Below, in pieces: positions 13,020 to 22,166 of a stretch of DNA of 64,000 bases (position 1 is the stretch's first letter; every line of letters starts with the position of its first letter). The notes below the pieces were generated by a model. The model saw only the letters and a program-made list of their open reading frames with translations. It was not told the origin of the DNA and searched no databases. The stretch comes from Vitellaria paradoxa (Eukaryota; Streptophyta; Magnoliopsida; Ericales; Sapotaceae). A program made the position numbers and the translations under genes. Location: NCBI GenBank assembly GCA_019916065.1, contig CM034242.1, forward strand, positions 7,994,453 through 8,058,452, written 5' to 3'.

Positions 13020-13930
13020 TTAACAATAATTAAATGTTATCCCTAATTAAATTAAACATTAAATTAATCTTCAATTAATTTTAACACTTATTGAATTTAA
13101 AGAAAATTCAAAATTTTAATTAATTAAAATTAACACTAATTTAAATTTGAATTAAGTTAAACCTTATTAAAATTTATGCCTAATTAAATTTAATTACTGC
13201 TTTAACCGTAATTGAATTTTAAACTTAATTGATTTTTGAATTAAAACTAAATTTTAACCCTAATTGAATTTTATCCCTAAATTAAATTTAACCCTAATTA
13301 CATTTTGTCCTTAAATAAATTTAAGGCTTATTTAATTTTGAATAACTAAAGGACTTTGAATTTTAACCCCAATTTTGAATTAATTTGGACCCTTATTGAT
13401 ATTTTACCCCTAATCGAATTTTATCCTAATTAATTAACAATCAAACCATACTAATAAATAAAGCATAGCACATATCTAACACAAATTACAAATAATTAAA
13501 TAACCAATCACCAAAGTATATATTTAACAATTCAATCAATACAATTAACCAAAAATTATACATTAAACAATAAAAATAAAAAATAAAACTACACTTTTCA
13601 ACAATTTTCCCAAAATTAAACTACATAAAACAATCAAGAGAATTAAGCAACAATTTTTCCACAAAATTTAATCAATAAAACTTCAACAAATTTCAACAAA
13701 TTCTAACAATTTCAACTATTTCAACAAAAGGTTTAATTCTAACAAATTAAACAAACATTCAACAAATTTCAACAAATTGAACTAACAATTTAAAAATTAC
13801 TCAACACATTTCAACAATCAACGTCAAGTTCAACAATAAATTAAGCTAACAATTTTCAATAAATTAAACTAATTTCAACAATTTTCAACTCTAATCAACA
13901 AATTTCAACAAGCAACATCAACTTCATCCA
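13020..13930. repeat. Low-complexity AT-rich tandem-like tracts
   Basis: 13020-13440 repeats a degenerate unit around CCCTAATTGAATTTTA many times. 13620-13930 repeats TTCAACAAATTTCAACAA-like units. Neither encodes protein. The CCCTAA pieces resemble plant telomere repeats but are too degenerate to call telomeric. Confidence 0.6.
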
Positions 13931-14033
13931 AAAGTCCACCACTCAACCAATCCCAACCCCATTGCCACGCCTTCTGCTTATGAACCAAACCTAACCAGTG
14001 GGGTACCCCACAGTTCCTTGATAGAACCGAAAC

Positions 14034-14360
14034 CTAAAATAAACAATCCAATCCTATACTTGAATATAGCAAAAATGGAGAGAGAAGAGAGTTGGAGGGG
14101 TCCATTTGCTTTGGTTCTAGCTCGTCGCCATAGTAGAGAGAGCTAGAGGCCGTACAGTGGCTCTGGGTCAAGCTCTGTAACATGGAGACAGAGAGGGAGA
14201 CAGAGAGAGTGGGTGGAGCAAGAGGGAGGAGAGTGAAGGTGGAAGGGAGGTAGGGAGAGAGAGAGAGCGACCGAAAGAGAAAGAGTGTCTGAGCAATTGA
14301 GAGAGATGAGGGAATTGACAAAGAGATGAGATGGAATTGTTGGGCATGGGGGAAGGCACG
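14034..14360. other. GA-rich segment near the right end of the CACTA-like element
   Basis: The plus strand is strongly purine-rich (GAGAGAG blocks), hence pyrimidine-rich on the minus strand. Serine- and leucine-rich open frames here are by-products of that composition. It may be the leader of the former transposase transcript. Confidence 0.4.
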
Positions 14361-14799
14361 GGTTTTTGGTGAGAAATAATACCTTTTTAGTCGATCACCT
14401 CAAGGGGGTCGTTCGCATGATGTAAGCAGTCATCTAAAACATCTTAGTTAATCGCCTCAAAGCGGTCGACCGTTTCCCCAGTCCGCTTTACCCCTCTCCC
14501 TAGCAGTGACAACTCCTCTACAATTAGATGGTTGATTGGTAAATGATTGTATAGAAGTAAATAAGCTAATTTACCTCCGAAAGAGTGAAATAGGAGAAAA
14601 AAAAGAGAAACAATCCCACATGAACAACGGGTAAAGTGAAAAATAATATATTTTGTCTCACATCGCCTGAGAGTTCAATAAACTACTTAGTATAAAAAAG
14701 AAACAAAACTGTGAAAATTAAAAAGTCTAAAACGAATAATATTATATTACGTATATCATTACTTTTTTTGGCTCATGCTCTAATTATTGGCTCTTCAAG

Positions 14800-15100
14800 C
14801 TCTAATGAAATTGTAAGGAATTTAAAGGAAGCTCTAAAAGATTGTACAAAAATTTAAAGGAGTGTTGGCTCCTCAAGCCCTACTGAAATTATTAGGAAAT
14901 TTAAAGGAAGCTCTCATGAGATTTTATGAAAATTTAATGGACTGTTGTTAGACATGTGTCACACAATTTTATTATTTTTAGCTTCCAATCAAATTGTAAG
15001 GAAATTTAAAAGAAGCTCCAACAAGATTGTAAAAAAATTTAAAGGATTGTTGTTCAACATGTGTCGCACAATTTTACTATTATTTTCAGCACATCTATTG
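14800..15100. repeat. Three diverged tandem units downstream of the ABA receptor gene
   Basis: Units starting near 14800, 14878 and 14982 share TGTAAGGAAATTTAAAGGAAGCTC-like cores in shorter blocks and end with GGA(C/T)TGTTG. A second shared block, ACATGTGTC(A/G)CACAATTTTA, occurs at about 14950 and 15058. The spacing is irregular (78 and 104 bp). No coding potential. Confidence 0.65.
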
Positions 15101-15630
15101 TAAACACTTGTCACATTTATATTTTAAAAATTTTCTATTTCGAACCTATCCAACTAATATAGTTTATATATATTGTAAAAAAAAAAAAGATAAATGGAAG
15201 AGTAAATGACCACCTTACCCAAAATTTAATTGTTTAGCGAGTAAAGAAACAAATTTTAAAATAATAAAATAAACCAATAGCCTCATAAATAAATATTACT
15301 GTACACTGCATTGACGGAAATGGCCTTCTTTTATTCGTTCCAACTTTCAAGCACATTAAGGGGGAATCTTGTGGCATTTGAGTAATTCCATCTTACAAAA
15401 CAAGAAAATACAAACTTGAGAGATTTTCCATCTTACCAAAGGGTGCTTTCGTGAATTTTTCAAAACAAAGGGCGTAGAAGATAAAGAGAGAAAAAAAAAA
15501 GGAAATTAAATATAACTTGAAAACGAAAATAGGAAAACCCAAATTTTAATTATTTATCAATTTCTCTCTCTCCTTGAATCTGGCAGTGAGTGAGTGACCA
15601 TTCATATCGCCTGTGATTAGCCTGTCACCA

Positions 15631-16257
15631 TCACGAGCCAACCCTTCCTTCGGTGACAGACGCCAGGTTCTGGAGATTCAACTTCACCACCGTATCGGCG
15701 AACAGACGGGTGTCCTCCTCCGTGTTGCCCTCCGGCACGTCAACGACGTACGATTCAAGAACAACCGTGCAGGGCCTCCCGTCACGCACGAACTCATGCA
15801 CCGAGGTCACCGACCGGTAATTCCTCAATCGATGCTCGCCGCCGATAATACTGAACCCGGTGACGTGCCGGTCATCGTCCAGTATATCGAGCCTCTCGGT
15901 ACTGGTCGCAGCCGGCAACCCCGATACGACGTTCACGGCCCGGGTGCAACCGACGGTCATGTTAAACCCCTCCTCCACCGAACAGCTCTTGATGAAATGC
16001 TTGTACGTCTGCGGCTTGTCGAATAGCCGGACGACCGACCAGACGCCGTCGAGAGGGGCGTGGATCCGCTGCCCGAGTAGGGACGAGCATTGGCCGGCGT
16101 TGACTGTGTAGGCGTGGAGCTCGGCGATGAACTGCTTCAACTCGTCGAACTCGTCGTTGGTCAGACCCGGCGGGAGAGTCAGGTGGTGGGCGGAGGTTGC
16201 TTCCCTGGAATTTTGCTGCTTTTCGGCCATCGATGAGGTCTGCCCTTCGTCGTCCAT
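15631..16257 (-). CDS. PYL: PYR1/PYL1-type abscisic acid receptor (START-like fold), single exon
   Basis: Encodes a soluble ABA receptor that, once bound to hormone, inhibits clade A PP2C phosphatases and so releases SnRK2 kinases in cytosol and nucleus. The predicted protein has 208 residues. Visible landmarks are the gate loop SGLPA (112-116), the latch GGEHRL (139-144), the ABA-carboxylate lysine in YKHF (K86, equivalent to PYR1 K59), E121, Y147 and E168 of the pocket, and the C-terminal helix FADTVVKLNLQ (186-196). These match PYR1/PYL1 (the dimeric subfamily) far better than the monomeric PYLs. The frame stays open upstream to 16305, but that codon is TTG; the first ATG is at 16257, with another at residue 10. 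Having no intron is usual for this subfamily. The gene is much more GC-rich than its surroundings. One substitution is leucine in VVRLFDKP where PYR1 has a second arginine. Family assignment is very safe; which paralogue it is remains uncertain. Confidence 0.96.
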   Translation of the reverse strand: MDDEGQTSSMAEKQQNSREATSAHHLTLPPGLTNDEFDELKQFIAELHAYTVNAGQCSSLLGQRIHAPLDGVWSVVRLFDKPQTYKHFIKSCSVEEGFNMTVGCTRAVNVVSGLPAATSTERLDILDDDRHVTGFSIIGGEHRLRNYRSVTSVHEFVRDGRPCTVVLESYVVDVPEGNTEEDTRLFADTVVKLNLQNLASVTEGRVGS

Positions 16258-16400
16258 CGTCGAGGTGTATGGGGAGATAGGGGTTTTAGAGAGAGTGGAG
16301 GGCAAAATGGGAAATAAGAAGTGGGCATTTTGTTTTCTTGTTGGAATATAATAATAATATATAATATATGAATAATAGAAATTAAATAATGGTGGGTGGT
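16258..16400 (-). promoter_or_regulatory. Putative 5' leader and TATA region of the ABA receptor gene
   Basis: Read on the minus strand, the stretch before the ATG is pyrimidine-rich (about 16258-16300), like a plant 5' leader. About 90-115 bp upstream, around 16345-16372, there is a run of TATATTATATA-like sequence that could be the TATA box. Because the whole area is AT-rich, the TATA call is weak. Confidence 0.35.
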
Positions 16401-19310
16401 GCGAGAATAATTAAATGGGCATTTTAGACGAAAGGCGTCGGAAAGGTTTCAACCGGGTGGCTTCTGATCCAGGCTTTTAAGCTTTTGGTTTGCTTGACAG
16501 GTCAGCATCGATTAACTTTTATTCTCCTTTCGTTTTTAGGTTCTAAAAACATTTTATTTTTTTTTCAATTACTTTAATTTTTTAGTATTTATTATAAATT
16601 AATATTAATAATTTCTAGTCATTGAGTATTATTAGGAGTTGCTTGAAAAATTATTAACTAATTATTTATTAATTCAGAAAGCTATTTTAAGTATTCAATA
16701 AAATTACTAACTAATTCTTTATCAACTTTTAAATTAATTTATACATGATTTTTATCATTTATTTCATTTTTTCACAGTTTACATAATTAAAAAATAACTG
16801 AACGAAGTTATGATATCTAATAAGTGACCTAAATAATAATGAAATATTTTTATTTGTCGATTATATATTATATATCTAATCTGCTCATATATTTTAAAAT
16901 TTTATAATATATAAATAATAAAATTAAATTTTAATATTTTCAGGCTGAGCTTCAGGCGACACATATCAGGTCTACAATATGTATATATATATTTTTTCCT
17001 CTTCAATTCCTAAGATATATGGATGAGTCTCGCATACATATGTTCATTCTTGGCTAAGTTATAGGTGTAAATGAAACATAATCCTTGATGATGATGAACT
17101 TTGGTGATCTCGATCCAAATTTCGATCTTAATTCAAATATGAATCCGGAACTTACAATTTATGGACGCAAATGTGGTGTTTACCAAGAACTTTTCAATAC
17201 TTAATAAAAAATTATGAAAAATCAATTCAGTAGAGTAATAGCAAATTTAGGGTTGTATATCTGTTAAAGTTAATCGACCCTTTTATTTATAGTGATCTTG
17301 TAAAGGTGTGTTTGGAATTGAGTTCAAATTCTTCCCCGATTCGTTGTTGCTTACTTATTTGGAGAAGGAAACTATCGATTTTAAACTTACTAGGTGATAA
17401 CTCTGAATTAATTACGGTTACTAAATTATAGGCACGAGTCACGAGATTACAGTGGTCACGTTCTAGGTCCTACTTGCTGCCCAACTCGGCTAATGCTGGG
17501 CGCCCAGCTCGGCTAGTGCTAGGTGTAAAGTGACCGGTATTTAACTGTCACAAGATCTGTTTCGTTAACCCGGTAAGTTGGGAAAATACTTCTCGTCATT
17601 CTTGAATAAATATATATATCTTTTTCATTTTTCATTTTTAAAATTCGTGTTCTTTCTATTTGCATCAATATCAATAATCTATGAAGCCTTAATTAAGTTT
17701 GAGTTAAATAAATTCTAAGCAATCTCAAAAGTTAGGTTTAGTTATAAATGTTAATACGAATTTATACTTTTATTTGAGATAATATTTTAGAAATATGTCT
17801 GTTTTTTTGGGTTAAATCTGTGTGTGAGAGAGGGAGAGAGAGAGATTAATCCATGACATCAATGTTATAATAATATGTGGGCCCCTTCTTCAATCGTTTT
17901 TTTATTTTTGAAAGACAAAAAATCATTATCAGAAACAAATTATGACAAACTACTACCAGTAAATAATAATAATAATTATTATTATATAATTATGTGGACA
18001 TGGATACTTCAAAAACTCTCGACTTTCCTGTTCCCTGCTATATTTAAGAGTTTGTCTTTGATGGGTTTTCAATTCTCGTCCATGCCTTTCCCCTTGTTTG
18101 GGTAAAAGTTGTAAAGCGACTGTTGAATGCAAGTTGTTTGGGGCCATGTCCTATTGATGAGAAATGAGACATTCACGTCAACCAAATTGTATTTATGCGG
18201 TGTTTGAACCAGGGTCGTTAAGTTTAATGAAATTCGAAGATGACTGAAGTTCGATTGGTAATATTTCGAGGTAAATGCGAGCCATCGTTAAATTGAATTG
18301 ATTTTAAACTAATTTTAAATATTTACATATTTTATGATAGAGTGTTACCCAAAGAGTCAAACAGAACATTGCGTAATGAACTAATCCAATTTATAACAAA
18401 TAACTAAATAATCACATTATACAAAAAAATAATCACATAATACAAAAAATAACTAAATAATCACATAATACAAAAAAATAACTAAATATTATCAAACTAA
18501 GTTCACCTATCTAAATTTATTAAAGAAATACGAAAAGCCAAAATTACTTCTAAAACAAACAACCAAAGAGCACTTCTGTTCTCTAGATTAATTATAAATT
18601 AAAAAAAAAAATCGGACGGGGGTTTAAAAAAGCAAATGGTAAAGAGCTACAAGCAGGGTTTTTCCATTTTAATCATGAAGGTTTCGTGGGGAGGGGGGTG
18701 GCCATATTCACTTCTATTATTTATTTAATTGGTAAATGTCTTTATTTTATCATATTTTTTAATTCATTTAAATAAAAATTTACATTTAAAATTATATATA
18801 TATATATTTAATTTTACTTAATTTCTCTCTCTCTATATATATATCTCTCTCTCTAAATACTCAATCCAAACATACTTTGAAGTTATTATACCTATAACAT
18901 AGATCCGTGTAAAGAGATAAAAAATAAAAAAGATAACACAAATCCCGCTTTTGAAAATCTATCTTTGAATGCAAAAAGACATTGAAATTATAAAATAGGA
19001 GGGGGTCCAAGGAGTGTTTTAACAATCAAATGGAAAATAGGAGACGGAATTCTACTAATACTAACAATAATATGTTGTTATTAGAAAATGGAAAAAATTA
19101 AGGTAAGGAGAGAAGGGGAGAGTAGAGGAGAGCAGAGGAGCATTTACTGTACGAAAATTCTACCCTTACTTTTTTTTTTTTTTATCTTGCACTAGTTACT
19201 GTTCATCTAATTTGTATTTGTATTGATAATTACGGATAGTAACTTTTATTTTTCATTTAAAAATATCACAATTATAATATATATTTTTTTATTTAAAAAT
19301 CAATAGTATA
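16400..19310. other. Upstream flank of the ABA receptor gene, no further gene
   Basis: AT-rich with a short GC-rich block at 17460-17540, in which a 21-bp unit around CTCGGCTARTGCT occurs twice. That block resembles retrotransposon LTR DNA but cannot be bounded. Confidence 0.45.
18411..18490. repeat. Short tandem repeat, unit about 28 bp
   Basis: The unit TAACTAAATAATCACATAAT followed by ACAAAAAA repeats almost three times with small length differences. Confidence 0.7.
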
Positions 19311-19795
19311 GAACTGAGTGGTGAAACAGGGCGACGTAAAGAAGTGGCGGACGTGTCTTTACAGGCAGCCGAAAGCTAGCAACCAAATATCCTCAAGTGG
19401 GGCCAACTGGGAGGGACTGCCTTCTTTCCGCATTTGGGTTTTTTCGTCGTCTCTGTTTTCACGTTGCGTCCGTTTCACGGCGCTTGGCTCCTTTAGCCTC
19501 TTTTGCAGTCTACGAGGTTTGCTCTGTGAATCAAACAATTGGATCAAATGCAGACTTTCATGTCCTCCATTAAACTTACTTGGGGGTATATTACATTAAT
19601 TTTACCCACCTTGTTTGTTTGACTAATTGGATTACAAATCGTACTCGAACCCTTAAATTCACGAATTCAGTACAAGTGCCGATCAAATTCACGAACCCAA
19701 TTTGTCAAAATTTTAAATTTGAAACGAATCGATATTTCTCTTCAATTTAAACAAATTTAATATAATATTATAATAATTTAATATATATTAACGGT

Positions 19796-19922
19796 GTGTT
19801 TAGAGTAATAAAAAATAAGATAAGTTGTGAGTTCATAATTCGTACAGTGAGATAAAAAATAAAAAATTTTTTTGAAAATTTTTAAATTTTTTTAAAGAAA
19901 ATTAATAAATTAAACACAACGT
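19796..19922. mobile_element. Member of the recurring GTTCATAATT MITE family
   Basis: Has the core GTTCATAATTCGTACAGTGA at 19831-19850, with a GTGTGTTTAGAGTAAT start and a TTAAACACAACG end as decayed inverted repeats. No coding capacity. Confidence 0.6.
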
Positions 19923-20600
19923 AAATCATCAATAAGAGTTATAAAATGATCAACATTAATCAATTAAAAATTTCAAATGCCACAGCTTTTTAATCAATAA
20001 TTGTCCAACTAGTTCATAGGTTTATTGCTTGTTACTTATTTATTTTAATTCATTTATACAACATTCTTATTCTTCTAACTGAAATATATGGTACGTTTTT
20101 AAGAAATTAATGAATTAAAATTAAAATTAAATAATTAGATATGACTTAGATCTATATATTTATGGTATTTATATTGATACAAAAAATATTCTGGACACGT
20201 GATATCATCTCTGAGTATATGCACTGAGTATGTGTGGTCTCGGCATTGGGTACGGTAAGTTCATGCCAACTAGAACCACCGACAAGAAGCGAGTTACATA
20301 TGTCTTGGTCGACCAAGAAGAGTTGCCAAAAGTGGTATTATCATCAAGACTTAGCTATCGTTAACGATGAAACCTTTATTTTTATTTTTATTTTTTGGAG
20401 CCGAAAAAAGATCGTTCTAATAACAAGTTAAAAGTAACAGAGAGAAATTGAGAGAATGAGTCATACTCAATTCTCTCGTATTGTATTTATTATAATTAAT
20501 TACAACTAACTTAGAAAATAATAATAAATCAAATCACTCATCAAATATTCATAACTCATAATAGAATATCTTAAAAATTTTAACAGGTCCTCAACCACAC
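19923..20600. other. Intergenic between the MITE at 19796 and the solo LTR
   Basis: 20225-20400 is of mixed composition; one frame reads GIGYGKFMPTRTTDKKRVTYV, then stops. I cannot assign it to a family. The rest is AT-rich. Confidence 0.4.
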
Positions 20601-21145
20601 TGTTGGGTCTCACAGTGAAAGATATGAATGTTGGTTTAATTATAACCATAAATGCTGCATTATAATAAATTTAATTCATTTATTACAATTTCGTTAATTT
20701 AGTTAGTTCGTCACTCAATAAGTGATAGACATGAAGTGATATTTGGACATTTTTGACTGTCACATCACGCCTACTCTGATACCCAGCACACTCATTGAAT
20801 ATTGAATGATAAGTATTACATGTAAAGCAAATTGCCATTTATACATAAACATACAATGATTATAATAACATTATTTTTCTAATAATTTCTACATTAAACA
20901 ATTTATTCTCTCTGCTTATAAATACAACACTTGTACACAAAATCAGGTATACTCACGATTATCAATTAAACTCTTACATTCCAATATTTATTTTCTCAAG
21001 ATTTGTATAACTTCATTATTGGAGAATTCTTGATTAGGAACCCTCTCCAACCATTTTCTTTGACTTCTCTTTATTTTTCAGATCCTCTCACAGGTGAATT
21101 TTATTGGCGTGATGGTAACGTGCGAGAGTATTTTTAATCCCAACA
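20601..21145 (+). mobile_element. Probable solo LTR (545 bp)
   Basis: Starts TGTTGGGTC and ends AATCCCAACA, the expected TG...CA inverted ends. A TATA-like TTATAAATA lies near 20929-20937, followed by a plausible leader. There is no internal retrotransposon sequence, primer-binding site or second LTR on either side. The flanking 5-mers (CACAC and CTATA) do not match, so either the borders are slightly off or the duplication has decayed. Its right end lies 60 bp from the stop codon of the unknown gene on the opposite strand. Confidence 0.55.
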
Positions 21146-21205
21146 CTATATATAGGCTTAGGGGCGCTCTGCTCTCGCTTTCGCTCCTGCTCGACGAATG
21201 GTTAC

Positions 21206-22144
21206 TTATGTCAAACTTGCACAATCATCAAGTAATTCTTTCCTCGATCTTTTCCCCGATTTGGTAAAAAATTGGTCATTCTAAATGCAGGCTATGCTCA
21301 GCATCATTGTTGCGTGATTTATTTTAACGTAAGAGGACGTGTGGGGATAATTATTTATTTATCGTTTGGAGAGAAAAAAAAAAAAAAGAAAAAATTACCT
21401 GGAATTCAGACTTACTGGTCCGGAGACAATAGTTGAAAGTTGGCAATGAACAATGTATTTCCCTTTCGGATCCATGGCCAGGAGCAGTTAAACCCCAAGA
21501 TTTCTCTATTTTCGAAAGTGATATATTTCTAGATTCAATCTCCAAGCACAGCTGCGCGTCCATCAAGGAAAGTTTTTCATCTTATTAAAATTTGTCAAAA
21601 GAATGACGTGAAAAGGAAAACAAAAAAACAAAAAAAATATCGGAGAGAGACCTGAACAAGTCGATATTCAAGAGATGCCACACGATCCAGCAGCGATCCT
21701 TTGGAGCGGACGTCACTCACGGCCATTTCCAGTGGCTTGCACTTTCTCTCCACTTTGCTCACTAACCTATGGCTCCTCAGCCTAGATAATTCTTGTTTTC
21801 CTTCAATATATTTAACCTATTTTTACACCCACAAAAAATAATTGTCCAATTTGAAATGCAAAAAATTAATACAAATTGATACACAGTACAACGTCATATT
21901 TCGTACAGTGTGTAAACTGTTAAAATTTTATACAGATTTATTGTGTTTAACAGAGTTCCAAATGAAACTTAGTGCCAACTAAATGACATGAGATGAAATA
22001 AAAAACTGAATTTTTTTTTTATTTGATAAAAATTTTTCCAAGAAGAAATAAGAGAGACTTGGTATAGGTGCTCACTATAGAATCCAAGCGATCCAACCTC
22101 GAAGCAAGAGGAATGGAAGAGTAACATCCTCTGTTCGCACCCAT
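21206..22144 (-). CDS. Four-exon gene of unknown function with a short coiled-coil segment (153 aa)
   Basis: Assembled on the minus strand from exons 22144-22076, 21816-21652, 21551-21399 and 21280-21206. All three junctions are GT-AG (donors GTGAGC, GTCTCT, GTAATT; acceptors AAATAG, GCGCAG, ATTTAG) and all lie in phase 0; the exon lengths 69, 165, 153 and 75 sum to 154 codons including TAA. The protein begins MGANRGCYSSIP; an in-frame TGA sits three codons before the ATG. Residues about 14-30 (SRLDRLDSIVKYIEGKQ) and 63-84 (SKGSLLDRVASLEYRLVQL) have leucines and valines at heptad spacing, suggesting short coiled coils. The C-terminal third is polar and basic (SGKRSRKELL). I see no catalytic motif, signal peptide or membrane segment. 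It resembles, as far as I recall, small uncharacterised plant proteins with a SLLDRVASLE-type core, but I cannot name a family. The ends could differ, and a 5' UTR intron is possible (acceptor-like TTTGAGTAG at 22158-22166). Confidence 0.72.
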
Positions 22145-22166
22145 TTGCAGTCACAAGCCTACTCAA

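Larger units (their letters stand above)
11169..14508. mobile_element. Decayed CACTA-like (En/Spm) DNA transposon
   Basis: The left end starts CACTATGAGTGAAGGAGG at 11169. The right end, read inward, is CACTGCTAGGGAGAGGGG, which aligns if two bases are taken as inserted. Both subterminal regions carry many copies, in both orientations, of a motif around CGATCGCCT / GGCGGTCG (11190-11490 and 14385-14480), as plant CACTA elements do. On the minus strand near 12680-12880 a charged, coiled-coil-like reading (VLDEVRAEIVNRIDKLWDEL), broken by stops, resembles the C-terminal part of En/Spm transposases. The flanking triplets (TTA and ACA) do not match, so exact borders and class remain uncertain. 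12900-13930 inside is AT-rich filler. Confidence 0.6.

Noticed and set aside
13020..13440. Interstitial telomere repeat
   Set aside because: The CCCTAA pieces are irregular and part of a longer degenerate AT-rich unit, not tandem CCCTAAA.
14034..14359. Serine- and leucine-rich open frames on the minus strand
   Set aside because: They come from CT-rich low-complexity DNA inside the CACTA-like element.
16258..16305. N-terminal extension of the ABA receptor to 16305
   Set aside because: The codon at 16305 is TTG, not ATG; the first ATG in frame is at 16257.
15613..16351. Plus-strand open frames of 137, 83 and 74 codons
   Set aside because: They are antisense to the ABA receptor gene and arise from its GC-rich codons; no domain is visible.
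19318..19599. 93-codon open frame in mixed-composition DNA
   Set aside because: It opens with GTG, not ATG, has no recognisable domain, and the other strand is open too.
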